A stretch of 64,000 bases of DNA from Sphagnum compactum (GCA_965153455.1 OZ234493.1:30494213-30558212), one strand, 5' to 3'; numbered from the stretch's first letter, positions 35,813-48,098 are shown. The notes: generated by a model from the letters alone, not told the origin. Made by a program: numbers and translations.

Positions 35813-37781
35813 TGTTTTTTTTTTTTTTCTGGCAAAAAATGGCCAAATTTCTATTTTATAAAAAGTGCAGCTACTTGTACAAAGGAAAAAAGGGGGAGAA
35901 CTCATGAAAGTTCACCGGAAAACATCTGGCACTAGATGTGATGGGCTAGATTGCACTACATCAACAGTTTCGATTCGCCAATCTAAACCCTAAACCTTTA
36001 TAGGGTGTTGCCAAGTAGTGATGACAGCAGTCGTTGATCTCGCCAACAGGGAAGATCTCGAAGGTGCAAAGAGCTGGGTTGTGAGGAAGTCATCTTCTTC
36101 CTTGTCGGCTTGTTTTGCACAAGAGTTGCAACAATTTGCCAAGAGGAGCTTTCATTGGTTTTTGGTTCTTGTCAAGTCTTTCCTTTAGTGTATGCATTGT
36201 TGCCAGAGTCTTGTTTGTGCTCGCCAAAAGGGCGGGTCTTCATGTGGTGGATGAAATGTTTCTTCAATGTGCATGAAGACAATAGAGCTTCGCTTGTGTT
36301 GTTTGGAGTTGGCATTGATGTTTGTCTCGAAGCTCTTACCAATAGAGGGAGTATTTCTTCCTCCAAAGCCATTGTATTTATTTGTTGAAGTCCTTTTGTG
36401 CATTTTGTATTGAATCGTCGAAGCACTTTCGTGCTTCATTGCAATGTGTAGGATAGAGGTCCATTGTAAGCATGATGTGTGTCATTAGTTTCAAACTAGT
36501 CTGATGTGCTTGTGTTCTTCAATGAGACTTGCTTGAGATTTCTCGTGCATCACAATCCTACAAAATCCCAAGAGCATCCATGAGACTGTCGTCAAAATTT
36601 GGATCGAATCTCCATGGGAGGTGTGAGGTGAGTAGGATTTTGTGTTCCAAATTTTGTAGAATTGTTCATGTGTGTTTTTGTGATTTTCAATCGATCAGTG
36701 GTCTAGAGTGCATGTTTGCGTGTTCACCATTGTAGGGGATTATGAGCCCATGAGCTTTGAAGGGATTTGGTAGGGAATTAAGATGTGCCAAATTAACCAT
36801 GTTTGCACTTCTTTCAGTTTGGATAAATAGTTTAGCCCCCCCCTCACCCCTTTTTCATATCTTGTTAGTGTTGGTTGTTTGTCAGCTCTAGCTTTTTTTG
36901 GATGAAATCATGGTCAAAAGAACTAGGGGCACCAAGGTAAAAGTCTTTTCCAAGGACTACGCATGACCTATGTCATTTTTGTGTTGATTTATAACTTAAA
37001 ATTTTATATTTCAGATACCCCATTCAACAATACATTTTAGATATAAATACATTTTGATTACAAATTGATTTTATATCATGTATATTATGCATTCACGCCC
37101 TCTATCACATATATATGAACAAATTTTGTTAAAGTTGCATTTTCAAAATCCATAATTTTCAAGGTCAAAAGCACTTTTGAACTAAATGTGTTCAAATGGG
37201 TTATAAAAATAATTTTCATCAGTTCAAGTCTTTTTGCCCTTCTAATCATCAATGTCAAAATCCTCTTCAATTTTCAAAAAGAATGGTCCACATTTGGTAG
37301 AAAAAAGTATGTTTGAAAAAAACAAGGATTGTTCATTTTCAAGGTTTGAATGCTTTGAACATGTAAAAACATTTTTGATCTGTGTCAAGCTTTGGGCATG
37401 TAAACTTTGCAATTGATGGAAAATATTCCAAATTTTTTTATGAAAAGATTTAAATTATTATTCTTCCTTTGTGATCTTTCAAATCAAACATACAAAAATG
37501 TAGTTTTAAGGAGTGTCCACTCACTTAGCTGGCTCCTTTGATTATGATTTGATCCTTTTGGTTTGTGTTAATGCAATTTGCATAGTGCATTCTCAACTTC
37601 TTTCAAATCGATTCTTGAACTATTCTGTTAAGTTTTCTAGAGTATAAAGGTTTAGACTCCAAAGGTGCAATTTAGGGTTCCACAAAAAGTCCAAAACCTA
37701 GTTTAAGGTTTGACAATGCCTCCTTAATAGCCATAGTCTTATAAGTTCAAGTTTTTTTATTCTAGTAAAAACCCAGCTACC
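35813..37781. other. Intergenic DNA, possible retroelement debris
   Basis: The stretch 35,880-36,760 is more GC-rich than the surroundings and holds several + and - open frames of 60-90 codons. I could not match any to a reverse transcriptase, nuclease or other domain. From 36,960 the sequence returns to AT-rich DNA with nothing recognisable. Confidence 0.35.
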
Positions 37782-38930
37782 ATGGATGTACCTTTTCTAA
37801 TTGGTGATCAGAATGGTGCTTCTTCTTCTCATGGTCCTCTTACATCATCCCCTCCACTATTTTCTCCTAAGACTTCTGATTCGTCAAACCTAGACGATGA
37901 TGATGTTATGTTCTTTATACAGTCTATCACCCCCCTAAAGAAGGTCTACTTAATGTCCACCCTCTTGAAGAAGGTCAACATACTTTTAAGTTTAAACCAG
38001 GAGTCAAAAAACGAAACTATGACATAACCAAAAAATTCAAGACTCTTGGGTTGTTAAACATCCTTGGGCAGAACTATGTGTAAGGTCAGATGGCAGTCTA
38101 CACATTGTCAAGTGCAAAATTTGTAGTGAGGTGGAAGGGAAAGATAAGGTGTTTTCTGCTAATGAATGGGATTCTTTGGCTAAGCATGCAGGTCATAGAA
38201 AGGTTGCAAAGGATATTGAGACTGATGTGAAAAAAAGGGATTGGTATTATTCTAAGGTTTGCAGGCATGCCAAGAACTACAAGTTGTTTGCTTTCTCGTG
38301 GCTATGAATCTATTTCTTATCAAGTTGCACATGGTGTGGTTGGAGAGAATGCAAGGAAAGTGGTCCAATTTGCCACTATGGCATTTGTTGCAACAAGGAT
38401 GTCCTATGTTGGAATATGAAGCATTGAAGCTTTTAATTAAGTTCTTGCAAGTGTTGAAAAATAGCAAAAAACATTGGAGTGATAACTCTGGTTGGACAAC
38501 GGTAGAGTTCATGCATCAAGAGGTTTTGAAGGTAACCATGGTAACTCATTATGTGGCTCTCAATTGTGATGAAGTTTCTATAGTGGATAACCAATATTGG
38601 TTATTTATGCATGCTGCTATGTAATGTAGAATTGGGTAAGGATTTTGATTTTGATTTTTTTGGGACCGAGTTGTTGAGGGATCGGGAGTGATAATTTGAC
38701 CAAGGTGATTATGGAGGCTTTGATGATAGGTGGTGATGTGCCAAGAGACCAAATTGCCTAGAAGTTGATTTGCTTTGGGGCAGATGGTGTTAATGTATTT
38801 CAAGGCACCAAGAGTGGTGTTACAAAGCAAATCAAGGACAACTATGCTCCTCATTCTATTGGGGTCCATTGTATGGCCCATTGCACCAATTTGGTAGTGT
38901 AAACTTTATCAAGATTGCCTCTGGTGATTC
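37782..38930 (+). pseudogene. Decayed hAT-type (ZNF862-like) transposase
   Basis: Pieces of one protein can be read in order in changing + frames. First, an acidic, serine-rich N-terminus from ATG 37,782. Then a BED-like zinc-finger region around 38,040-38,210 with KCKIC and KHAGHRK, preceded by a tryptophan pair (DSWVVKHPW). Next, segments reading GCPMLEYEALK, HWSDNSGW and NCDEVSIVDNQ (38,390-38,600). Last, CFGADGVNVFQGTKSG and VHCMAHCTNLV (38,770-38,900). The last two are typical of the catalytic core of hAT/ZNF862-like transposases. Frame changes occur near 37,980, 38,030, 38,300-38,380 and 38,620, and in-frame stops at about 38,758 and 38,900. The C-terminal dimerisation region is missing, so it cannot make a working enzyme. 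No terminal repeats found. Confidence 0.75.
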
Positions 38931-39111
38931 AATTATCCATTTATAAACATTATGTAATGAATTTAAGTTATATATCATAAATTTAAATTACACTTTGTTC
39001 CTACAATTATGATATATTATAAGCAAAATTGTATAATAATTTTTTAAATCAAATATAAGTTTGAGATGCAAAAATATATAATTTATTTTTACATACAATT
39101 TTTATCGTAAG
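38931..39111. other. AT-rich DNA after the transposase remnant
   Basis: Nothing recognised. Confidence 0.5.
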
Positions 39112-39275
39112 TTAGGTGCTTACTAGGTGGACTTAAGTAGGCATAATAAGTGGCCTACATAGCAACCTAAATTAGTTTGTAAAAGTTTAACCTAGGTAAT
39201 GACACATGTCAACATGGTATAAGTTGAAATTAATGAAATTACCAAAATTATATAAATATAAAATAGATAATTTTA
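39112..39275 (+). repeat. Dispersed repeat shared (inverted) with 62,010-62,140
   Basis: TAACCTAGGTAATGACACATGTCAA (key word CCTAGGTAATGACA at about 39,191-39,204) and the flanking GTAGGC/GGCCTAC/CAACCTAA words and the downstream AAATTAATGAAATTACCAA recur in inverse orientation near 62,045-62,140. A non-coding dispersed repeat of about 120-160 bp. Confidence 0.5.
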
Positions 39276-40447
39276 AATATTTAAATATAAATATAAATAT
39301 AAATAATGCAATGACATTGTTTAATTGTAAAAGTAGTTGCAAAATGATGATGCCATGTAAGTTGGTTTGGATGGATGAAAAATTCATGTAAGTCGCATCT
39401 TCATATGGGAATCCCATTGTGACTTAATGCCATGTATTGTCTTTTGCAATTAGAATTTTATTTAACTTATTTAATGCAACTAGGTCCTATTGTAGTTACA
39501 TGTGGTAATTATAATGAAAAATTAGTTGTTAATCTAGTCATTGATTTATAAATTCCTTGTAGTGAAAATCCACAATTGGAGTTTCAAATGTCAATAGAAC
39601 TTCACAAGTTTGTTCATGGTTCTATCCATGGTTACAACTTTGTGAAAAAAGAAGCATGATCTAGAAGAATAAATGGAAAAATACAAGCCCAAGTTTTAGA
39701 TCTTCAATCCACAATTTCAAATATAAGCACTAGAAGTGAATGTTCCTAAAGTTTTATTCTCATTCTAGATTTAAGATCTAATTGACTAGGACAATAACCA
39801 TGTGATCCTTAAAAAGACACAAGAATTATAATGTAATGCAAATTATGTATAAGGACTTAAAAAATTTAATTGCTAGACCTAACTTTTAGTGATATAAAAA
39901 AAATCTTCAAGTTGAAAGACCTTGTTAGAAAGAAATGATATTTATCGAATATTGGAATGATTTGTAATTATAGATTTAATGTCTTTGATATAAATAAAAG
40001 GTATGTGTTTTATATCAATTTGAAATACATGTGCATCATCTTCTCACCATGGTTTGACATATAGTTCATTTCAATTCAACCTATTTGGAGTTGTGATTCT
40101 TTTCCATTTTGTTTGGTTGCATTTGTTTACTGACCTTTCCTATGAAAATAACATATATTAATTGTAATCTTTCATATCTTAAATATTTTTTTTCTAGTCC
40201 ATATATGAAGGCACACAACTCACATTGACTAATTTTTTGAAATTGTCAACACTGTTTTGAAATTTCATCCACAATTTTAATCATCTTAAATGAAATTATC
40301 AAAATGTTCAACATCTAAACATCTTCAAAAGCTTCATCTTAAGGTCTTATGGGTTATTTAATGTCAAATATGAAACTAGGCTATGGTACTCTCCCTAAAA
40401 TAAATTTTCTATAGCTCCTCATGGGACTTGCATTGACTTGACTTAAT
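39276..40447. other. AT-rich intergenic DNA
   Basis: Nothing recognised; possibly internal sequence of the following copia remnant, but no gag motif was found. Confidence 0.4.
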
Positions 40448-40760
40448 TTGGAGATGTTTGACCCCCATTTATGGCATTATAAACTCATTATCATCATATG
40501 TTTCATTTCAATGGAACATGAAAAATTTGTTCAAACCTTGCAGCTCTCAAATTCTATTTTCAAATTATGTGAATCTTGCACTTTTGGAAAAGTCTCATCA
40601 CCCACCATATCATGTTCAAGCTTGTCGAACATTGTCATGTAAATAGACTTAGTGTTTCTATTCATACAAATGTTTATATGGTCTTACATGGTCATTCTTT
40701 TTATGAACTTTTTTTTTTCTTTTGCAAATTATCAATATGCCTTATACCTTATCTTCTACA
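40448..40760 (+). mobile_element. Copia-type retrotransposon remnant (GAG-pre-integrase / integrase start)
   Basis: The open frame from 40,448 contains LWHYKL and, about 31 residues later, CESCTFGK. This is the H...CxxC...K pattern of the GAG-pre-integrase zinc-binding segment of copia polyproteins. After a frame change, SIHTNVY (about 40,650-40,670) sits where the integrase core begins with a motif of the type IHTDVWGP. No active-site triad, reverse transcriptase or LTR pair could be found, so this is a short, decayed fragment. Confidence 0.45.
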
Positions 40761-41900
40761 TTGAGGACAAGTTTTAATTATTTTGCTACTTTCACATTAA
40801 GTGTGTTGTCTTGTTCAAATTATTCACAATAATCATGGCATTGCAAAAACATTGGCACTAAATCTCAATTTAATCTATTCACCAAAGGTATTAAACATAA
40901 TCTATTTGCACCTTATATACACATGAGAAAAATGTTGTTAATGAATGTCATATATTTGTACTTGATAATGTGCATATTGTAATATTTTCCACATTATTGA
41001 TCTTAACTTCACATTTTGGGTTGAAACTATTCAAGTCTCATACTAGAATGTTATGGTTTAATTGAACCGTTCTCATATTCAATTTTTTAATGGTCTTACC
41101 TTCTACAAGATTGGTATTAACATCACACCTTTCTTAGTCTTTTTTTAATCTTTGGTTATGTTGTTTACTTTCATATATCAAGGATCTTTGTACAAAGCTT
41201 GATGCAAATAGATGTAAATTTTCATTTCTTGGCTATTATGATGCTTTAGAAAAGCTTATCCTCTTTGAAATATTCCCATTGTTGGCCTTCATGCTTAATA
41301 CATTCTTAACATTGTAGGATCACATACTGAAAACATAAATGATCTTTTAACTTTGTTAGAATTCTCACAAAATTTACATAAGTATTAATATTAATCAAAT
41401 AATTTTGAAATGAACAAATAAATTTTTATCTTGAATTTGGATTTTATGCTAACATATAAAGGAGGAATTTAGTCTATGAAAGATAAAATGGAAAATTTTA
41501 TTGCCTCATTTTCTTACTTGAATTTAAATAACATGAAGTAATGACAAAACCCATCATAAAAAAATGTACATTGAATGTTTTTACTTGAATGATGAAAGAT
41601 TAGATAATTTTTCATTATTGTGTATAATTTTAGATTTCACATTACATAAAAATAGGTTCTAGTAAATAGAAAGTACAATTTTTTATATAGTCTTGTTTTG
41701 AGTTCATACAATTTGATCTTTATATCCTAAATTTGTATAAGTATATTTCATTAAATAAAGTTGAATGTGCAAGTATGAATTTTGCATCCAATAAATGAGA
41801 ATATTTTTTGTCTACCTGCAAAACTTATTTGGTTCTAATTTTTTGAAAGTAGATGTTTATAATGTAATAGACAAGAAAAAATGGGTTTTCTATTGTATTT
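40761..41900. other. AT-rich intergenic DNA
   Basis: No recognisable domain; may hold further decayed retroelement sequence. The last five bases (TATTT, 41,896-41,900) are the left target duplication of the solo LTR. Confidence 0.4.
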
Positions 41901-42720
41901 TGTCGCAACCCCACTTTGTCCAAGTGTGGGGGTGAAGCCCAACACTTGGAAAAGTTGGAGGTTTGGAGTCCTCCGGGACTCCCGAATGTTCAGAGCTCGA
42001 CAGCAAGGCCCAAAACACCTCGCATTGGGGTGTTCTTAGTGTCATTGGAAAGGTCTTGAAACGTAGATATCGAAAATGGCCTTGCATTGGTCATTTGGGC
42101 TCCTGCAGCCCAAGTTATGGGCAAAAGAAGGGCCGGGAGTCAAACTGGCAATTTGACTCCCGACCACTAAAAGTCGGGAATCGACCTCTTCCCGACATCC
42201 GATTTGAGAGTGCGACATGGCGTTGGAAAGATCTCGACGAAGGCTACAACTTCGGTTCAGACCTCATGGCGATCGGACTCTGCAGTCGGGAGTTATGGCC
42301 GTTCAAAGTTCCGGGAGTCCAGCCGGGACAATTTCGGGACTCCATTTCGGGAGTCCCAACAAAATGTGCCATTTGGATGTAGCCTCCACGGCGAGCTGCA
42401 GAGATAACTATAAGGGGGAAGGTGGTGGTTTCCCCCGAGTCCGGGCCGTGGTGAGTCTTGTGTGTCCAAGTGCCCGTGGCAAGTCCCAACACCAAAAGGT
42501 GTCCCGAATGCTAAACTAACCTCCCGTGATTGGTTTTTGGATGCATATTCAAGCTTGATCATCTAGTCCCTCTTCCTAGTCTAATCCCGGGGCTTCCAAC
42601 TCGACCCTTTACCCCTTTCTAGAGTTGGAAGTCGGGAGCGTGCCTTTTGGTCCCAACTTTCCGCAACTTCACATTGGTGAACCCTCAAGTGGGTTCACCC
42701 CGGGACCAAGGAGCGCGTCA
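41901..42720 (+). mobile_element. Solo LTR, 820 bp, with TATTT target duplication
   Basis: This GC-rich island in AT-rich DNA begins TGTCGC and ends GCGTCA, imperfect inverted termini of the usual TG...CA type. It is flanked by the same five bases, TATTT, at 41,896-41,900 and 42,721-42,725. No internal polyprotein or second LTR is present, which is what recombination between two LTRs leaves behind. Near the 3' end a perfect 9-bp stem with a 6-base loop (GGTGAACCC against GGGTTCACC, about 42,676-42,699) could be an RNA hairpin. The strand is arbitrary. Open frames of up to 139 codons inside have no domain and are probably incidental to the higher GC. Confidence 0.8.
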
Positions 42721-42725
42721 TATTT

Positions 42726-45700
42726 TCACCCATTTCAATGCTACTTTATTATTTTCATATGGAAAATAGATATATATTTGTATTAATATTTTTTTGGTTT
42801 GCTTTACCATGGTTGCTCTCAATTAGAAAAGAAGAGTTTAAGTATTCCTTTGAATGAAAAGTAATTTATGATGTAGTGAATAATTTCATTTATGAAGTTA
42901 CAAATTATTCTTATGGTTTCTTATCACATATAAATAGTTCCATGGGAAAACTATATGCCCATAGTAATGACCATATTAGATCAATGTGTATCATTTACTG
43001 TGAAATTTTTTCACCTCCATTGTTTGTGATGTCAATTTCATATGTTTTGCAAAAAATTGCAAACATTTTTTTCATCCACCTTTTAAACCTCCCAATGGTA
43101 CACCAAGATCCTCTTTTCCAAACATGAAATTTTTATCTTTGTGGATGTTCTATTACTTCAACCAAAATGGAACTTATTGACCTTTCAACCTCCATATGAG
43201 TTTTTGCAAATTTAGAATTTGAAGCAAAGGAAAAAGTTACAACTATTTCAGCAATTTTTTCGATTAAAAACAATATTGTTTGTTAGTTTACCAAAAAAAC
43301 ACTTTTTTTTGAATGTTTGTGTTAACAAAACCTAAGATGCCAAAGGTCCCAAGGGTCTCCCTTTTTGAATTGTGATCACATTCTTTTGACAATGAATTTC
43401 TACAAGTTTCAAAAGATCCAAACTTGTCATTAATTTTAACTCAAATTGTCATAGTGGGGTTGGCCTATTACCATAGGACCTTTTCATGTACTTAGCTACT
43501 AAATGATAATTATTTTATTTTCAAAATCCATTATGGTGGCGAAAAAATCATTTATGAAAGTTTGGCAATAAATATAGGTAACTTCTTTGGATTTTAAACC
43601 TATATAACAAAATGAGGCCTTTTGGAACAACTTTTTTTTTTTTTTTTTGCAAATGTGAGGAAAAATGATGCTCCATCAAATTATAGGATAGAGAAAACTT
43701 GTCAATTATTGGATATTTGCATTACAATGGTGGATTGTTTGAAGCAAGAAACTTTTAATTGGTTTCCACCTTTTGTATTTGCCCTCCCTTGATGTTGTTG
43801 CATGTGCATGGCATTGTTGTTCTTCTTTTCGTTCTTCCTTCAATGTTGTCAATTCCTCCTCAAGGTTAACTATTTTTTTCACCTTTAGGTTTTAACAATG
43901 GATTTAATTACCTTCACTTGTGAAACTTGCATTTTCAACTCTTGTTTTTTTGTTTTGACTTCCATAACTCTCTTTTCAAGTTCTACATCTATAACATTCT
44001 TTTTCTTTCTGACCCCCCTTCAAAGATTTTCTTCTTCAACTTTACCCACACCTACCTATGTAAAACATTACATTTACAACCCTCGAACCCTAATCATTAT
44101 GAAGAAGGATGTCAAGTGTGTGAGCTTAACTCTATGGTTAAGTCCCAATTAGTTAGGGATAAATTAAGTTAACTTAGTTAAATGGGTTTTATTAGAAATT
44201 AGTTCAGATATGAATGAGATTTGAAACATTTTTTTGATGGCATATAATCCTAAGTTATGTGATTCCAAATCACTTTTGATGATTTTTATTCATTCTATTA
44301 TTGTATGCAAATTTTTATGTGTTTTCTGCACAATGTTAATTTTTGCATTTTTGGTGATTCAAAATGGTCATTCACTTACATTGAAAACAAGAAACCAAGC
44401 CCAACACTTGAATTGGTTGGATTTTGTGTACCATTCATGGTATTTATATGTTATGTGTTATATGTGTGGTGATAGTGATGGTTGTAGGTGCTAACATAGG
44501 AACGCACAACAACAATAATGTTAGGTTGTGGGCAAACTTATCTTTGGGTGGACCCACTAAGAGCATCACACCCCAAATTTTTGAGACCCATTCAAATTTA
44601 GGACAACATCGGAATCACATAAAGAAAGTTTTTCATTCCAAATTATTTATCAAAAGATTACCCAAGTCATGTAGAATTCAAAACCATAATTAAATTTTTA
44701 AAAAATAGTGTTTTGATGTGAAAAATGAATGCATAAGAAAAAAGTTTGAAGAATGTAACACAAGGGATTTCTTTTGGTTAAAAACACAAAAATAATATAT
44801 TTATTTGGGAATTTATTTGGATATTAATTTTTAATAATACTGCAAATGCCAACCTACTTGATGTTTTTTTATAGATAATTGATTGAATCAATTTTCATTT
44901 AGTTATGAATTTTTGAAGTCAAGATCGTGAAGTACTAAAGGGCCATTGATGTCAAGAACACAAATGATAACTATTTTCACCTTTTGTTATTTTAATGATA
45001 GTTTGGGTCATTCCCTTGTGCATGTATTAAATAAGCAAGAAAAAATATCTAATGTGTAAATGTAAAAACATTTAAAAGAAAGGAGTCAGGTATGGTTCAA
45101 GAATCAAAATATCAATGCATATTATAGGTTTTTAATTGGGTGTTCATTTTTTTTCACGAGTGTGTGCATAGGTGAGGAAAACATAACCCACTTAGTCCAA
45201 TCAAATAAATCAATGTACAGTAGATGAAATTTTATTTATTAAATTGGGTCCAACTTTCTTACGATTTTTGGCAAGGTGGTTCCTAGTGGGTCCACCCAAG
45301 GATATTTCGTTCTTGTGTGATAAATTTAACCACCATAAAAAATTGGCCCAATTCCAATTTTTTTGGCATTCAAAGGTAATAACTTTTTAAAATTTTAGCA
45401 TTTCAATAAACAACATTTTTTTGACATTTTCAAAAATAATTTAATTATTGTTAAACTTGAAAAGGTATTACAATAATAACTTTCACCAACCGATGTGCAT
45501 CTTGTGGAGGGCCTCTCCCATCCTTAAGACAAATAAAAGCATGAAAACACAAACCACTAAAGAACATAACGATCAAGAGGCCAATAATACGCAAATAAAA
45601 TAATCAAAATGTCTCCCCCTCTCAAGCACAAATACCTTCTTTTTACAAGAAATCTCAATGATTATTCAAAAGATAACAACATGGTCAATCCTATGTCAAA

Positions 45701-46627
45701 CAATTGTAACGAGATTGGCCACCTCTCAACATTAACACTTGTGAACCATCCTCCCATTTCAAATTGTAATCTCTTCCTTTTGACATATATGGTCAAACAT
45801 CTCTTTCCTATTTAAAGTAGGCAATGGTTTTAGCACCTTCTTGGACAACATGACGCTAGGGTTTTTGTCCTTCCACTTTCCCCCTTTACTTCTTCCCCTT
45901 GTTTTGCTGTTTTTATTGCAATAAAGTTTGGCAAGTCTTCATCAACATCATTGTCACAAATGTGACAATTTTTTTAATAACTTATGTCAACACTTTCTTT
46001 GTCAACATGTGATACTATTCTTATCAAGATGCCAACAACACCTATTCTTTAGACCTCTCCACAATCCCAAGTATTATATTATACACAAGTCAAATGCTAG
46101 TGAATACCATTCTCTCGAGAGTTCGTGATTCTAACACCTATTTTAGTCATTGACCTCATACAAGTATGTTTTACTTGTGATAATAAAGCAACTTGCTAAA
46201 CAATTGATTTCCAACAAACCCAACATAAAACATGAGCCCCAAAACCATCCAACATAACAAGCCCTCAAAATTGGTAGATTGGGGTAGTTACTTAGATAGA
46301 GAGGATTTTATTTTGATTGAACAAATGATCTCTAAATTGTCAATGGACGTCGTTTATCACTTATGACCTTTACTATCATTACTTAGACATGAATTTCCAA
46401 GAAGATCCATTATCAAATGAAAAATTAACTTGATTAATTATATTTATTTTAATTAATTAATTAGTTAGAGACCTTGCCTGCGAAACTAAGCTAGGTCCTA
46501 TGGTAAGTAGGAAGTACAGAAAGATTTTCCTCCATCTCCAACACATCACCCCAAAAGCAATAGAGATATACGGAAAAGTCACCCTCTGTTTCACCCCTTT
46601 CTCTCCTCTGCTTTCGGCCCCTATCCC
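42726..46627. other. AT-rich intergenic DNA
   Basis: No gene recognised. A 16-bp perfect inverted repeat (TTGGGTGGACCCACTA) lies at about 44,544-44,559 and 45,286-45,301, about 730 bp apart. It may mark the ends of an unknown element, but no coding capacity or target duplication was found. Confidence 0.45.
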
Positions 46628-46763
46628 CTCTTTCAGTTGTATCCACAAAGTAAGGAAATTTTATTAAATCTGGGTATAAAATGCTGAAACTCAGCATTTA
46701 ATGCACAAGGTTCGAAAGTAATTATAGTAGTTGTATAGGTAGGAGCAATGAAAATATATGTAG
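46628..46763 (-). repeat. Dispersed repeat, copy 2
   Basis: Inverse of the two blocks at 19,902-19,988 and 20,437-20,475, here nearly contiguous. Landmarks are CAAAGTAAGGAAATTT and the imperfect palindrome ATGCTGAAACTCAGCAT followed by TTAATGCACAAGG. Confidence 0.65.
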
Positions 46764-47540
46764 CAACAAGCAAGCAGTGGAGACACTCATGAAAAAGGAA
46801 ACACAGGATGAAACTCAATTTACCACCAAAAACTAGTTTGGGTCCCAGTTATTTTTTGCTTTTGTAAGTTTTTTTAAAAATTCCCAGTTGCGTGTTTGAT
46901 GCCCTATTAATGCGGTAACTGGCCGTTCCCGTCTCCTAATCGCCTGACTTTACAGATAACTCTATTACATATCTAGTGTGCAGTGGAGTAGACGCAGGGA
47001 CTCTTAAAAAAGTATGTGACAAGCAGCAGCTCTGGTGGGCATTTGGCAGCTTTAAAATTTTGCCAACTCCAATGTCGTCGTCGTCATCTGGTGAGGCAAA
47101 ATTCAACACCTAAATTTATCTCCCAAGTCAAGTCTCCTCGTCTGCACGCATTGATGTGTTGTTGGATTTGCTGCTCAATCACACCCCAACAAACAACATA
47201 TTGACTACTGGTAAATAGCCTAGCCTAGTAGTGATTTTGCTCACCAAAAGTTTCGCCAAAAAACTGAATTTTCATACTGAAAAAATCGCCCAAAATCACC
47301 TCAAAATTTTGCCTACAATATGAATGAGAAAGGGTGCTTAAGGTTTTCTACTTTCGTCTTTTGAATATTTCCAAATTAGGCTAAATATACATACACATCA
47401 TGATGGATGGCCACTTGTGTAACATCACAAAATTTTAAATTTTAGAAAATAAAATAAAATTGGGTAAATACCATACATGCCAACAACCTGTACTTACTAG
47501 TGTTTCTTGTTTTCAATTTTGTAGTGATGTCATCACACTG
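46764..47540. other. Upstream flank of the PQQ-propeller gene
   Basis: No gene recognised. Sequence becomes less AT-rich between 46,900 and 47,220. Confidence 0.4.
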
Positions 47541-47655
47541 CTGATCATCCATCCACAAGGAGATTTAGTCAATTTTGGCTAATAGAACAGATATGAAAGT
47601 ACAGCATATAAAGTCCAGAAAGTATATTTAGCCAAATTTCGTAGCCACACTTCAT
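47541..47655 (+). repeat. GATCATCCAT dispersed repeat, copy 3
   Basis: CTGATCATCCATCCACAAGG, then GATTTAGTCAATTTTGGCTA, an AT-rich middle, and TTAGCCAAATTTCGTAGCCACAC (key words). It is a diverged member of the family at 21,142, 23,353 and 54,061. It ends about 450 bp upstream of the start codon of the PQQ-propeller gene and contains a TATAAA. Confidence 0.5.
47606..47612 (+). promoter_or_regulatory. Candidate TATA box for the PQQ-propeller gene
   Basis: ATATAAA lies inside the dispersed-repeat copy. It is the best TATA-like word upstream of the CT-rich, leader-like sequence starting near 47,758. If used, transcription would begin near 47,640 and the 5' leader would be about 450 nt. This is inferred from position only. 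Confidence 0.3.
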
Positions 47656-47757
47656 TTCATTTTGGTCCTACATTGTGGGTCGCCAAATTATTATTATTTT
47701 TCTTTTTTTTATCCCAAATCCAAAACAACACTCCAGAGCCCAGAGTCCCACCACTGT

Positions 47758-47830
47758 GCTCTCTCTCTCTCTCTCTCTGTGAGTGTGTGTGTGTGTCTCT
47801 CTCTCCCTGTCTCTGTGTCTCTGTGCAGCG
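47758..47830 (+). repeat. (CT)n/(GT)n tract in the PQQ-propeller leader
   Basis: A compound CT, GT, CT tract. Pyrimidine patches of this kind are common around plant transcription starts and in 5' leaders. The tract is open in several frames but has no coding features. Confidence 0.65.
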
Positions 47831-47997
47831 ATGGTACATTGACGGAGAATTTACGTTGCAATGGGTTTTTTCTCACTGATTTGCGACAAATGGTTTCAAC
47901 CGTGGAGCAGTAAATTGTAAGCTTTTCTAGCTGTTGTGGAGAATGATTCTCTAGTGAGAGTTTAGAGACCTCTGTGATCGTATGTAAGCGGAAGGCA
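47831..47997 (+). promoter_or_regulatory. Cluster of small upstream ORFs
   Basis: Between the CT tract and the main start there are at least five ATGs with short frames: 47,831-47,842 (3 codons), 47,861-47,920 (19 codons), 47,890-47,913 (7 codons), 47,943-47,954 (3 codons) and 47,992-47,997 (ATG followed directly by TAA). If this DNA is in the mature leader, scanning ribosomes would meet them before the main start. An intron in the leader could remove some. Confidence 0.4.
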
Positions 47998-48098
47998 TCG
48001 GACCCTGCAGTCAGTTAGAACTCCTCTTTGGCACTCGGCACTCTAGCTGCTGCTGCTGCTGCTGGGGCATTCATCAGACTCCATCGAAACATCAAGTG

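Noticed and set aside
41963-42382. A 139-codon + frame inside the GC-rich island
   Set aside because: It lies wholly inside the solo LTR, has no domain, and overlapping frames on both strands are equally open because of the higher GC.
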